64,000 nucleotides of DNA from Pelomonas sp. Root1217 (GCF_001425705.1 NZ_LMDC01000027.1:3515-67514), one strand, 5' to 3'; positions 8,135 through 16,727 are shown, numbered from the stretch's first letter. Numbers and translations are program-made. Notes: generated by a model from the sequence alone, not told the origin.

Positions 8135-8908
8135 TCACTTCTCGACGAAGGCCCGCTCGATGACGAAATGCCCGGGATGGCTCATATTGCCCTCGGTCAT
8201 GCCCATCTCGTCGAACACCGCGCGCGTGTCGCGCAACATCTCGGGGCTGCCGCACAGCATGAAGCGGTCGTTCTCCTTGCACAGCGGCGGCAGGCCGATG
8301 TCGCTGGGCAGCTTGCCGTTGGCCATGAGCGTCGGAATGCGCCCCTGGTTGCGAAAGGGCTCGCGCGTGACGGTCGGGTAGTAGATGAGCTTGTCACGCA
8401 CCTGGTCGCCGAAGAATTCGTTGTCGGGCAGCTCGCGCGTGATGATGTCCTCGTAGGCCAGCTCGCTGACCTGGCGGCAGCCATGCACGAGGATGACCTT
8501 CTCGTAGAGCTCATAGACGTCGGGGTCTCGCACGATGGCCATGAAGGGCGCCAGGCCCGTGCCGGTGGCCAGCAGGTAGAGATGCCGGCCGGGCAGCAGG
8601 TTCTGCGTGACGAGGGTGCCCGAGGCCTTGCGGCCGATGTGCACCGTGTCGCCGATCTGGATGTGCTGCAGCCGCGAGGTCAGGGGGCCGTCGGGCACCT
8701 TGATGCTGAGGAACTCCAGCGTGTCGTCCCAGTGCGGGCTGACGACGCTGTAGGCGCGCAGCAGCGGCTTGCCGTCGACCATCAGGCCGATCATCGTGAA
8801 CTGCCCGCTCTGGAATCGAAACCCCGGGTCGCGGGTGCAGGTGAAGGAGAACTGGCGGTCGGTCCAGTGGCGGACGTCCAGCACCTTGGCGTCAAAAAGA
8901 ATGCTCAT
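8135..8908 (-). CDS. fpr: Ferredoxin-NADP reductase
   Basis: A 257-residue FAD/NADP oxidoreductase. It has the flavin motif LRAYSVVSP, the NADP motif LLATGTGLAPFMA, a FMLCGSPEML segment and the C-terminal FVIERAFVEK tail of bacterial subclass II reductases. It moves electrons between NADPH and ferredoxin. The ATG at 8908 overlaps the upstream DUF971 stop by four bases (ATGA), so the TTG six bases earlier is not needed. Two ferredoxins and a flavoprotein lie upstream in the same cluster, so its natural partners are probably encoded there. Confidence 0.9.
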   Translation of the reverse strand: MSILFDAKVLDVRHWTDRQFSFTCTRDPGFRFQSGQFTMIGLMVDGKPLLRAYSVVSPHWDDTLEFLSIKVPDGPLTSRLQHIQIGDTVHIGRKASGTLVTQNLLPGRHLYLLATGTGLAPFMAIVRDPDVYELYEKVILVHGCRQVSELAYEDIITRELPDNEFFGDQVRDKLIYYPTVTREPFRNQGRIPTLMANGKLPSDIGLPPLCKENDRFMLCGSPEMLRDTRAVFDEMGMTEGNMSHPGHFVIERAFVEK

Positions 8909-9204
8909 TCGCAAGGCTCCAGGCAGAGTTGATGCAGATAGGGCCAGGGGTAAATGCCGCGATCGTGGCCGTCGCTGAAGACGAGTTGCAGGCCCTGCGG
9001 TCCGATGGGGTGGAGGGCGGTGAGCTGCGTGCCGACGGGCGCTTGCACGGACTCGCCGCTGCGCCGGCGCTGCTCACAGCCGGCACATTTGCAGGCGGCG
9101 CGCAGCACCGGGCCGCTCAGGTGGGCGGCCCGGCCGTCGGCCCAGGCCAGCGCGAGCACACCGCTGGCCTGGTGCCAGACGACTTCGGTGGGAACGGTGC
9201 CCAT
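8905..9204 (-). CDS. DUF971 (GBBH-like N-terminal domain) protein
   Basis: A 99-residue single-domain protein of PF06155. It shows the ADGRAAHLSG opening, a CKCAGC cysteine cluster (probable zinc site), and the FSDGHDRGIYPWPYLHQLC ending. The domain forms the N-terminus of gamma-butyrobetaine hydroxylase and occurs alone or beside iron-sulfur scaffold proteins; its function is not established. It starts on the ATG that shares a base with the ABC ATPase stop (TGATG) and overlaps the reductase by four bases. A link to iron-sulfur assembly or to the ferredoxins of this cluster is inference. Confidence 0.82.
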   Translation of the reverse strand: MGTVPTEVVWHQASGVLALAWADGRAAHLSGPVLRAACKCAGCEQRRRSGESVQAPVGTQLTALHPIGPQGLQLVFSDGHDRGIYPWPYLHQLCLEPCE

Positions 9205-10070
9205 CAGACGAGGTGCTCCACGCCCTGCGGGCCGATCTCGGTGCTCAGGCCCGCCAGGCCGCCATCGCCCAGCTCGCCACCCATGGCCGCGATGCTTTCC
9301 TCGCGGATCAGGCCCTTGATCTGGCGCACCATGGCCGCGAACTCGGGTGCCGAGGTCATTTCCGGCGTGCGCGGCCGCGGCAGCGGCACGTCCAGCTCGG
9401 CCTTGATGCGCCCGGGCCTCGCCGTCATCACGTAGATGCGGTCCGACAGGAATACCGCCTCCTCGATGTCGTGCGTGATGAACAGCACCGAGATGCGCAG
9501 GCGCTGCCACATATTGGTCAGGATCTCCTGCATCACCACGCGGGTCTGCGAGTCCAGCGCGCCGAAGGGCTCATCCATCAGCAACACCTGCGGGCTGGTG
9601 GCCAGCGCGCGGACGATGCCCACGCGCTGCTTCATGCCGCCGGAGAGTTGGTCGGGGTAGTGGTTCTCGAAGGACAGCAAGCCTGCCAGGCCGAGCAGCG
9701 TGCGCGCCTGCGCCTCGCGCTCGCTGGCCGATACACCCTTCATGCGCAGGCCGAACTCGACGTTGGCGCGCACCGTCATCCACGGGAACAGCGAGTACTG
9801 CTGGAACACGACGCCGCGGGCCGAACCCGGGCCGGTGATGCGCTGGCCGTCCAGAAGCACCTGGCCGCCACTGGGCTTGAGAAAGCCCGCCACCGCGTTC
9901 AGCAGCGTGGACTTGCCGCAGCCCGAGGGCCCGATCAGCGACACGAACTCGCCGGGCCGCACATGCACGTTGGCCTGGCGCACCGCCTCGACCTCCTGGC
10001 CCTTGACGTGGAAGCGGATGTTGAGGTCGCGCACGTCCACGCGGCCGTGGGATGCCACTGGCATGTCCAT
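9204..10070 (-). CDS. ABC importer ATPase (nitrate/sulfonate/taurine type)
   Basis: A 288-residue ATPase starting MDMPVASHGRVDVRDL. It has Walker A GPSGCGKST, the Q-loop VVFQQYSLFPW, signature LSGGMKQR, Walker B VLLMDEPFGALD and the switch histidine in FITHDIEEAV. This pattern is that of SsuB/TauB/NrtD ATPases. Its ATG shares a base with the stop of the permease gene. Together with the permease and the substrate-binding protein upstream it makes a complete importer. Confidence 0.9.
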   Translation of the reverse strand: MDMPVASHGRVDVRDLNIRFHVKGQEVEAVRQANVHVRPGEFVSLIGPSGCGKSTLLNAVAGFLKPSGGQVLLDGQRITGPGSARGVVFQQYSLFPWMTVRANVEFGLRMKGVSASEREAQARTLLGLAGLLSFENHYPDQLSGGMKQRVGIVRALATSPQVLLMDEPFGALDSQTRVVMQEILTNMWQRLRISVLFITHDIEEAVFLSDRIYVMTARPGRIKAELDVPLPRPRTPEMTSAPEFAAMVRQIKGLIREESIAAMGGELGDGGLAGLSTEIGPQGVEHLV

Positions 10071-11041
10071 CACCGTCCTCCTTGGGAATGGGTTTGCCAG
10101 GGCATGGCCAGCTTGGCGAGCAGGCGAATGGCGCCGCTGCACAGCAGGCCCAGCACGCCGATGGTGATCATGCCGAGCGCGATCTCGGCATAGCTGATCA
10201 GCGAATAGGCCTCCCAGGTGAAATAGCCGATGCCGAACTGCCCCGAGATCATCTCGGCGGCGATCAGCGACACCCAGGCCACGCCCATGCCGACTGCCAG
10301 GCCCGTGAAGATGTGCGGCAGCGCGCCGGGCAGCACTACGTGGCGCAGCAGGCTGGCCTCGCCGGCCCCCAGCGTGCGCGCGGCGCGCAGCAGCACCGGG
10401 TCGATGGCCTCCACGCCGTGCACGGTGTTGAGCAGGATGGGAAAGACCGCACCGAGGAAGGTGATGAAGACGATGCTCACCTCGTTGTCGGGCCACAGCA
10501 TGATGGACATCGGCACCCAGGCGATGGCCGGGATGGGGCGGAACACCTCCAGGGCCGGCATGGCCAGCGCACGCGCCGTGCGGTAGCGCCCGATCAGCAC
10601 CCCCAGGCTCACGCCCAGCACCGTCGCCACCAGGAAGCCGAGCAGGATGCGCCGCACGCTGATGCCGATGTTGGTGACGAACTTCGGGCTGGCGTTGACC
10701 TCGATTACCTTCTCCATCACTTGAGCCGGCGTGGGGATGTTGTTGAAGCGGATGTAGGCGTCGAGCTTGTATTGAGTGGCCAGCTGCCAGAACAGCAGGA
10801 CGCTGGCGATGGAGAGGGCGCCCATCAGGAGCGTGGCGCCGCGGCCCTGCCAGAAGCGCTGCCACAGGCTGGGCGCAGCCGCCGCGGGCAGCGGCAGGGG
10901 CAGCGGCGTGACCCCCTGGCCCACGTGGGTGGGCGGGGCCGCCTTGGGCGCCGTCGCGGGCGTTGCGGCTGGCATTGCAGCAGGCGGCGCCAGCGGCGGC
11001 GTGAAGGTTTGGATGCGGGGCAGCGCGCTCATGGTGTTCAC
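10070..11041 (-). CDS. ABC importer permease (SsuC/TauC/NrtB type)
   Basis: A 323-residue inner-membrane permease. A 60-residue proline/alanine-rich N-terminus, unusual for the family and probably disordered, precedes about six membrane segments. The EAA coupling loop reads LLRAARTLGAGEASLLRHVVLPGALP (only part is needed to recognise it: LRAARTLGA). The GTG at 11041 overlaps the binding-protein stop (GTGA); an ATG at 11032 would remove three residues. It pairs with the ATPase downstream and the NosL-fused binding protein upstream. Confidence 0.88.
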   Translation of the reverse strand: MNTMSALPRIQTFTPPLAPPAAMPAATPATAPKAAPPTHVGQGVTPLPLPLPAAAAPSLWQRFWQGRGATLLMGALSIASVLLFWQLATQYKLDAYIRFNNIPTPAQVMEKVIEVNASPKFVTNIGISVRRILLGFLVATVLGVSLGVLIGRYRTARALAMPALEVFRPIPAIAWVPMSIMLWPDNEVSIVFITFLGAVFPILLNTVHGVEAIDPVLLRAARTLGAGEASLLRHVVLPGALPHIFTGLAVGMGVAWVSLIAAEMISGQFGIGYFTWEAYSLISYAEIALGMITIGVLGLLCSGAIRLLAKLAMPWQTHSQGGR

Positions 11042-12501
11042 TTCACGCTGACGGCGACGACGGTTGCGTTGGCCTGCCCCAGGGCCTCCGCAAAGGTGGC
11101 GAGCTTGCCGTGCGTCTTGGTGGCATAGGCCTCGGCGTCCTTCTTCAGCAGGAAGGGCACGGCCAGCGGCGCCTTGGGGTTGCTGGCATCCACCGCGTAG
11201 AAGGCCTTGTCGGCGACGACCTTGATGCCCAGCTCCTTGTCGTACAGGTAGGCGACGTTGACCTTCTTGCCGGCGGCCTCGTACTGCTTCACGCCGGCCA
11301 GCAGGCAGGCCGGCGAGCTGGCGACGACGATCTCGCCGCTGGACAGCCAGATCTCGCCGGCGTCCTTGGGCCGCGTGACCGGCACCTTGCAGATGGGATC
11401 GTTGCCGGCGATGTCGTAGTTGGCCAGCGTCTGCTTCTGGGCCTCGTAGTCCAGGCCGCGCTGCTTGAAGGCCTCACGCACATAGCGCTCGTTGACCCAG
11501 GCGCCGACGTCGAACTCCTTGACGCGGCCGAGCTTGGACAGCACGCCATGCGCGATCTTGATGGTCTCGATCCAGCGCGGCTTGATGCTCGGGTCGAGTG
11601 TGTGGATGCCGCCCGGGCCGAGGTAGAGGTAGGCCACCTCCTTCTCGATCTTGGTCCACTCCTCGATCTTGGCCGCCGCCAGCTTGGGGTCCTTGCGCAC
11701 CCAGTCGTTGGCCTCCATCAGCGCCCTGATGTAAGCCACCACGGCCTCGGGATATTTGTCCGCAAACTCCTTGCGAACGACGACGCCATGGAAGGTCGGC
11801 ACCTTGGTCTGCGCGCCGTCGAAGATCTTGCGGGCGAAGCCGCGCTGCGGCAGCAAGTCGGCAAACGGCACGAAGTCGCCGTGGGCGTCGATCTTCTTTT
11901 CCTGCAGGTTGGTCGTGCCGACCTCGGGGCTCTGGCTGACCAGGTTCCAGTAGTCGGCCGGCCAGCCGCGCTCTTGCATCGCCTGCAGCATCATGCCGTG
12001 GGCCGCCGAGCCGAACGGCACCGACACCGTCTTGCCCTTGAGGTCGGCCAGCTCGTAGTAGGGGCTGTCCTTGTGCACCACCACGCCGTTGCCCGAGCCG
12101 AAGGCGTTGTAGGCGATGACGGCCACCAGCTGCGTCTCATTGCCCTTGTTCTGCTGGCCGGTGGCGCCGTTCACCAACAGCGGGTAGTCGCCCATCATGC
12201 CGATCTGCAGCTTGCCGGCGACCATGCCATTGGTGATCGGCGGGCCGGAGGTGAAGTTCTGCCAGTCGAGCTTCCACTCGATGTTGGCGTACTTGCCGGT
12301 CTTGGGCAGGTGCTTCTCCAGCAGCTTCAGCTCCTTGAGCACCACACCGCCGGTGACGGTGTTGGTGGTGGTGTTCTGGGTGCCTATGCCTATCGTCACC
12401 ACCTCCTTGGCGGCGTGGGCCTGCGGGGCCATGAAGGCCGCGCAGAGCGCGAGGCACTTCGCGAGCGTGGCGGAAACATGCGAGAGCTGGGGCAACTTCA
12501 T
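11038..12501 (-). CDS. ABC substrate-binding protein with C-terminal NosL-like domain
   Basis: A 487-residue periplasmic protein with a Sec signal (residues 1-29, ending MAPQAHAA). Residues ~35-350 form a NMT1/SsuA-like binding fold (VTIGIGTQNTTTN, LQIGMMGDYPLL, DLKGKTVSVPFGSAAH). Residues ~367-487 look like a NosL copper-binding domain: DPICKVP, GEIVVASSPACLLA, then AFYAVDASNP, a KKDAEAYA segment and GKLATFAEA. Ordinary SsuA-type proteins end near 320-340 residues. The usual NosL CxxCxM is not conserved; single cysteines remain in DPICK and SPACL. The start has GGAG eight bases upstream. The ligand is unknown; the fusion hints at a metal-bound or sulfur/nitrogen-containing anion. Confidence 0.82.
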   Translation of the reverse strand: MKLPQLSHVSATLAKCLALCAAFMAPQAHAAKEVVTIGIGTQNTTTNTVTGGVVLKELKLLEKHLPKTGKYANIEWKLDWQNFTSGPPITNGMVAGKLQIGMMGDYPLLVNGATGQQNKGNETQLVAVIAYNAFGSGNGVVVHKDSPYYELADLKGKTVSVPFGSAAHGMMLQAMQERGWPADYWNLVSQSPEVGTTNLQEKKIDAHGDFVPFADLLPQRGFARKIFDGAQTKVPTFHGVVVRKEFADKYPEAVVAYIRALMEANDWVRKDPKLAAAKIEEWTKIEKEVAYLYLGPGGIHTLDPSIKPRWIETIKIAHGVLSKLGRVKEFDVGAWVNERYVREAFKQRGLDYEAQKQTLANYDIAGNDPICKVPVTRPKDAGEIWLSSGEIVVASSPACLLAGVKQYEAAGKKVNVAYLYDKELGIKVVADKAFYAVDASNPKAPLAVPFLLKKDAEAYATKTHGKLATFAEALGQANATVVAVSVK

Positions 12502-12572
12502 CTCAATCTCCTGGCAGTCGGGTAAGTTCAGAGGCAGCGGCGCAAGATCGGTGCCAGCGCCGCGCTGGGATC

Positions 12573-12902
12573 TCAGGCGGTCTCCGTCAGCAGCGCGCGC
12601 TTGTGCGTCTGGCTGGCCCAGTGCTCGGCATCGGGCAGGGGCTCCCGCGCGGCGGTGATGAGCGGCCATTGCGCGGCGAGGCGCCGGTTCAGCTCGACGT
12701 ACTCGCGCTGCTCGGGGGGCAGGTCCTTCTCGTCGAAGATGGCCTCGACGGGGCACTCGGGCACGCAGACACCGCAGTCAATGCAGGCGGCCGGATCGAT
12801 GACGAGGAAGTCGGGGCCTTCGTGGAAGCACTCCACGGGGCAGGCGGCGACGCAGTCGGTGTACTTGCAGCGGATGCAAGCCTCGGTGACGACGAAACTC
12901 AT
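12573..12902 (-). CDS. 7Fe ferredoxin (FdxA type)
   Basis: A 109-residue ferredoxin. CIRCKYTDCVAACPVECF followed by CIDCGVCVPECP matches the Azotobacter ferredoxin I pattern for one [3Fe-4S] and one [4Fe-4S] cluster, with the usual C-terminal extension. It is a cytoplasmic low-potential electron carrier. The ATG overlaps the HEAT-repeat gene stop by four bases, and the binding-protein gene starts 71 bases downstream. The reductase at 8135-8908 and the flavoprotein at 14103-15830 are its likely partners (inference). Confidence 0.9.
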   Translation of the reverse strand: MSFVVTEACIRCKYTDCVAACPVECFHEGPDFLVIDPAACIDCGVCVPECPVEAIFDEKDLPPEQREYVELNRRLAAQWPLITAAREPLPDAEHWASQTHKRALLTETA

Positions 12903-13852
12903 GCTGCACTCCCGTTCATCTGGATGGTCGTCAGCGCCAACTTGGAGAGCTTGCGCACGTCCGGGTCGGGGTCACGCAGCGTGCGCTCCAGCGGCGTGAT
13001 GGCGCGCGGGTCGCCGATCTCGCCCAGCGCGATGACGGCCTCCTTGCGCAGGTTGCTGACCGGGTGGATGAGCGCCTCCACCAGCGCCATCACGCCGTCG
13101 CGCGCCTTGAGCTTGCCCAGGGACCGCGCGGCTTTCACCCGAACCTGCCAGAAGTCGTCGTCCATGGCGCGCACGAGGTTGGGCACGCCGAGGATGGAGC
13201 CCGTCTTGGCAAAGGTCGTGGCGGCTTCCTCGCGCACCTGCCAAACCGGGTCGTTGAGGGCGCGGCTCAGCGCCGGGTGCACGCTGACGTCGGCATCGTT
13301 GGCAAAGCTCAGTGCGCCGACCGCGACGCGGCGCACTTCCGGGTCGGCGTCATGCGCGGCCACCTCGGTCAGTGCCGAGATGGCCTGTGGCTTCTTCAGG
13401 TAGCCCAGCACGCTGACGGCCGCGCGGCGCACCCTGGCCTCGGCATGCGCGAGTGCCGCCATGGCCGGGTCGAAGGCAGCGTCGACCCGCAGCGCCTTCA
13501 CGGCCTGCAGCGCGGCGGCCTGCACTTCGGGGTCGGCGTCGCTCAGATAGGGCAGCACGGCGGTGGCGGAAGCCGGGTCCTTCAGCTCCGCGAGCGTGTA
13601 GGCGACGGCGGCGCGCACCTCGGCGTCAGGGTCCTTCAGCAGGGGGGCGAGCGCCGCCAGCACCTCGGGCTCCTCGAAGCCTTCGAGGGCCTTGGCGGCT
13701 TCGAGCCGCACGGTGGCGTCGGCGTCCGACAGCGCCGCGATCAGCAGCGGCGCGATGTCGTCTTCCTCGTCGGTGTAGGGCAGGTCGATGACGGCGATGC
13801 GGCGCACGCCTGCATCGCTGTTGCGCAGCCGGTCATGGATGGTGGCCATCAT
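12899..13852 (-). CDS. HEAT-repeat protein
   Basis: A 317-residue all-helical protein made of about eight HEAT/PBS-lyase-type repeats, each ~31 residues with the pattern D-(A/P)-x-VR-x-AA-x-A-L. It has no signal or membrane segment. The start is the ATGATG at 13852-13849, two bases past the stop of the AprB-like ferredoxin. It sits between two ferredoxins in one operon, so it may act as a scaffold or as a maturation factor for the flavoprotein complex. That is inference; the repeats alone give no activity. Confidence 0.85.
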   Translation of the reverse strand: MMATIHDRLRNSDAGVRRIAVIDLPYTDEEDDIAPLLIAALSDADATVRLEAAKALEGFEEPEVLAALAPLLKDPDAEVRAAVAYTLAELKDPASATAVLPYLSDADPEVQAAALQAVKALRVDAAFDPAMAALAHAEARVRRAAVSVLGYLKKPQAISALTEVAAHDADPEVRRVAVGALSFANDADVSVHPALSRALNDPVWQVREEAATTFAKTGSILGVPNLVRAMDDDFWQVRVKAARSLGKLKARDGVMALVEALIHPVSNLRKEAVIALGEIGDPRAITPLERTLRDPDPDVRKLSKLALTTIQMNGSAA

Positions 13853-13854
13853 GA

Positions 13855-14088
13855 TCAGCGCACCAGGTAGGGGATGTCGACGCGCACCGCGCCGGTCGGG
13901 CAGTCCTTCTCGCAGGGCATGCAATACCAGCATTCATCGAACTTCATGAACGCCTTGTTCTTCGTCAGGTCGATGGCCAGCACGTCCAGCGGGCAGACGT
14001 CGACGCAGACGGTGCAGCCCTTGTCGGCGATGCACTTGTCTTCGTCGATGACGACAGGGGCCTGGGTGCGGGTGATGGTGATGGTCAT
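13855..14088 (-). CDS. AprB-like 2x[4Fe-4S] ferredoxin
   Basis: A 77-residue ferredoxin with CIADKGCTVCVDVCP in the first half and CWYCMPCEKDCP in the second, giving two [4Fe-4S] clusters. The inserted residues in the first motif and the CW.C..C...CP.GA sequence are typical of the beta subunit of adenylylsulfate reductase (AprB), which normally has a C-terminal tail that is absent here. The flavoprotein gene ends 14 bases upstream, as expected for an alpha-beta pair. Confidence 0.8.
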   Translation of the reverse strand: MTITITRTQAPVVIDEDKCIADKGCTVCVDVCPLDVLAIDLTKNKAFMKFDECWYCMPCEKDCPTGAVRVDIPYLVR

Positions 14089-14102
14089 TGCGGTCTCCGG
14101 GT

Positions 14103-15830
14103 TCAGGCGGCAGCCGGCGTGGCGACGCGCAGGCGCTGGTAGGCGGACTTCTCTTCCTCGTTGAGCTCCACGACGTAGGGCTCGACCTCGCGCTTGCGGA
14201 ACACGGCGTTGCCGTTGGCGTCGCTGGTCACGTTGGTGTGGCAGAACCAGTCGGCGTCGTTCTTCTCGGGGTGGTCCACGCGCAGGTGGTACAGGCCCCA
14301 GCGGCTCTCGGTGCGGAACAGCGAGGCGCGCGCCGCCAGTTCGGCGCAGTCGCGGATGGTGTGGGCCTCCATCGCCCGCATCAGCTCATGCGGGTCGGCC
14401 GCGCCCATGTGCTGCAGGTCCTCTCGGATCTCGTCGAAGCGCTGCAGGCCGATCTCCATCTTGCGGGTGACCTTGGGCGGCTGCAGGTAGTCGTTGACGA
14501 TGCGGCGCGTCTTGTATTCGACCTGGAAGGGTGTCAGGCCTTCGGTCCTGCCGAGCGGCGCGTAGACCCGGGCCTTCTCCTTCTCTACCTGCTCAGCGTC
14601 GAAGGCCGGCGAAGAAATGCCGCTGACATAGTCCGCCGCGTTCTCGCCGCAGAACTTGCCGTAGACGAAGGCGCCCAGCATGTAGTTGTGCGGGATGCTG
14701 GCGCAGTCGCCGGCCGCGTACAGGCCGGGGATGGAGCACTCGCCGCGCTCATTGGTCCAGATGCCCGAGGCGCTGTGGCCGCTGCAGAAGCCGATCTCCG
14801 AGATGTGCATCTCGATCATCTGCTTGCGGTAGTCCGTGCCGCGGCCTTCGTGGAAGCGGCCGCGGCTGGGGCGCTCGTTGGTGTGCAGGATGTGCTCTAT
14901 CTCGCTGATCGTTTCCTCGGCGAGGTGGTCGAGCTTCAGGAACACCGGGCCCTTGCCGCCTTCGAGTTCGTTGAAGAACTCCATCATCATCTGGCCGCTC
15001 CAGTAGTCGCACTCGATGAAGCGCTGGCCGGCGTTGTTGGACGTGTAGCCACCGAACGGGCCGGTCACGTAGGCACAGGCCGGGCCGTTGTAGTCCTTGA
15101 TCAGCGGGTTGATCTGGAAGCACTCGAGGTTGGTCAGCTCGGCGCCTGCGTGATAGGCCATGACGTGGCCTTCACCGCAGTTGGTCGGGTTCTCGTAGGT
15201 GCCGAACAGATAGCCGCTGGCGGGCAGGCCCAGGCGCCCAGCCGCACCCGTGCAGATGACCACTGCCTTGGCCTTGATGACGTGGAAGTCGGCCGTGCGG
15301 CAGTCGAAGCCCATGACGCCGGCAATCTCGCCGTCAGGCCCGGTCAGCAGCCGTGTGGCCACCACGCGGTTGGTGATCTCCACGCGGGCTCGCTTGAGCT
15401 GCCGGTAGAGCACCCGCTTCATGTGGTGCCCCTCGGGCATGGGCAGCACATAGCTGCCCAGGTGGTGGACCTTGCGCACCGAGTAGTCGCCGGTCTCGTC
15501 CTTTTCGAACTTGATGCCCCAGCGGTCCAACTCCTCGATCATCGGGTAGCTGTTGGCCGCGTAGGCATAGACACCCTTCTGGTCGACGATGCCGTCGTTG
15601 GCGACGGTGATCTCCTTGGTGTACTGCTCGGGTGTGGCGTGGCCGGGGATGACGGCGTTGTTCAGGCCGTCCATGCCCATGCTGATGGCGCCGCTGCGCT
15701 TGACGTTGGCCTTGTCCAGCAGCAGCACGCGCAGCTTGGGATTTTTCTCCTTGGCCTTCACCGCGGCCATGGGGCCGCCGGTGCCGCCACCGACGATGAC
15801 GAGGTCGTATTCGTGTTCAATGGTTTGCAT
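14103..15830 (-). CDS. AprA-like / fumarate-reductase-type flavoprotein
   Basis: A 575-residue soluble flavoprotein. It has the FAD dinucleotide-binding motif DLVIVGGGTGGPMAA, a second FAD segment GLYAAGDCAS near residue 370, and a C-terminal helical domain ending with the SRWGLYHLRVDHPEKND-like segment. The latter (RxSRWGxxHxRxDxPxxD pattern) is shared by AprA, fumarate reductase and aspartate oxidase families. There is no signal peptide. Pairing with an AprB-like ferredoxin favours the AprA side over fumarate reductase, but substrate residues cannot be confirmed by eye. It is the first gene after the GntR regulator; GGAG precedes the ATG inside the ACTCCGGAGT palindrome at 15835-15844. Confidence 0.75.
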   Translation of the reverse strand: MQTIEHEYDLVIVGGGTGGPMAAVKAKEKNPKLRVLLLDKANVKRSGAISMGMDGLNNAVIPGHATPEQYTKEITVANDGIVDQKGVYAYAANSYPMIEELDRWGIKFEKDETGDYSVRKVHHLGSYVLPMPEGHHMKRVLYRQLKRARVEITNRVVATRLLTGPDGEIAGVMGFDCRTADFHVIKAKAVVICTGAAGRLGLPASGYLFGTYENPTNCGEGHVMAYHAGAELTNLECFQINPLIKDYNGPACAYVTGPFGGYTSNNAGQRFIECDYWSGQMMMEFFNELEGGKGPVFLKLDHLAEETISEIEHILHTNERPSRGRFHEGRGTDYRKQMIEMHISEIGFCSGHSASGIWTNERGECSIPGLYAAGDCASIPHNYMLGAFVYGKFCGENAADYVSGISSPAFDAEQVEKEKARVYAPLGRTEGLTPFQVEYKTRRIVNDYLQPPKVTRKMEIGLQRFDEIREDLQHMGAADPHELMRAMEAHTIRDCAELAARASLFRTESRWGLYHLRVDHPEKNDADWFCHTNVTSDANGNAVFRKREVEPYVVELNEEEKSAYQRLRVATPAAA

Positions 15831-15905
15831 AGGTACTCCGGAGTGTGGAGATCAGGCCCAGGGCCGCGAAGGAAGGGGTGCGTCTATCGACATGCGGAAA
15901 CGGCG

Positions 15906-16727
15906 TCATGACGCCCGCTCCGCGACGGGCACGCGGTCGACGCGAACCTTGTACTGAAAGGCGTCACCGCGGTAATAGAGGTGTTCGTAGTCGATGGGTG
16001 CGCCGTCGGCGGTGTGCGTCGTGCGCTCGATGAAGAGCACCGGAGAGCCCTCCTCGACCTTCAACTGGCCGGCGAGCGTCTCGTCGGCCAGCGTCGAGCC
16101 GATCTGCAGCTCGGCGTGGCCGAGGGCCAGGCCGTAGTCGTTCTCCAGGATGGCGAAGATGTCGCGCGCGGCCAGGTCTTCCTTGGCCAAGCGCTGGCCG
16201 ATGGCTGCGGGCACGTAGGTCACGTCCAGCGAGATCGGCTCGCGGTTCAGAAAGCGAAGGCGGTGCAGCTCCGTGACCTTGGCGCGTTTGGGCAGGTGCA
16301 GCTTCTCTGCCACCTGCGGCGGCGGCAGCACTGTTCTGATGGACAGCACGCGGGCAAAGGTCTCGTAGCCCATCTGCCGCATGGCCTCGCCGAAGCCCTG
16401 CAGGCGGCCGAGATCCTGGAAAGCCTTGGGCTTGGAGACGAAGCTGCCTTTGCCGTGGATGCGGAAGATCAGGCCCTCGCCCTGAAGGTCATTGAGCGCC
16501 TGGCGCACCGTGATGCGGCTGACGTCGAACGCAGCCATCATCTCGCTCTCCGACGGCATCTGTTGATGCGGCTGGTAGCTGCCGTCGAGGATGCGTGCGC
16601 GCAGGATCTCCTTGATCTGCGTGTACAGCGGCAGCGGTGACGACAGCTTGATGCGATGAGCGCCGTCCGCCTCGGGGGCAGGGACCAGCGTCAGGGATTT
16701 CCTAGCTGCAAGAGCGCCTTTGCTCAT
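15906..16727 (-). CDS. GntR-family regulator, HutC/UTRA subfamily
   Basis: A 273-residue regulator. An N-terminal winged HTH (PLYTQIKEILRARILDG, SESEMMAAFDVSRITVRQAL) is followed by a UTRA effector domain (FGEAMRQMGYE, residues ~120-260). Such proteins repress an adjacent operon until a small molecule binds. The gene lies 75 bases upstream of the flavoprotein gene on the same strand and is probably the switch of the whole 7.1-16.7 kb cluster. A near-palindrome 10 bases before its start (16737-16752) is a candidate self-operator. Confidence 0.88.
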   Translation of the reverse strand: MSKGALAARKSLTLVPAPEADGAHRIKLSSPLPLYTQIKEILRARILDGSYQPHQQMPSESEMMAAFDVSRITVRQALNDLQGEGLIFRIHGKGSFVSKPKAFQDLGRLQGFGEAMRQMGYETFARVLSIRTVLPPPQVAEKLHLPKRAKVTELHRLRFLNREPISLDVTYVPAAIGQRLAKEDLAARDIFAILENDYGLALGHAELQIGSTLADETLAGQLKVEEGSPVLFIERTTHTADGAPIDYEHLYYRGDAFQYKVRVDRVPVAERAS

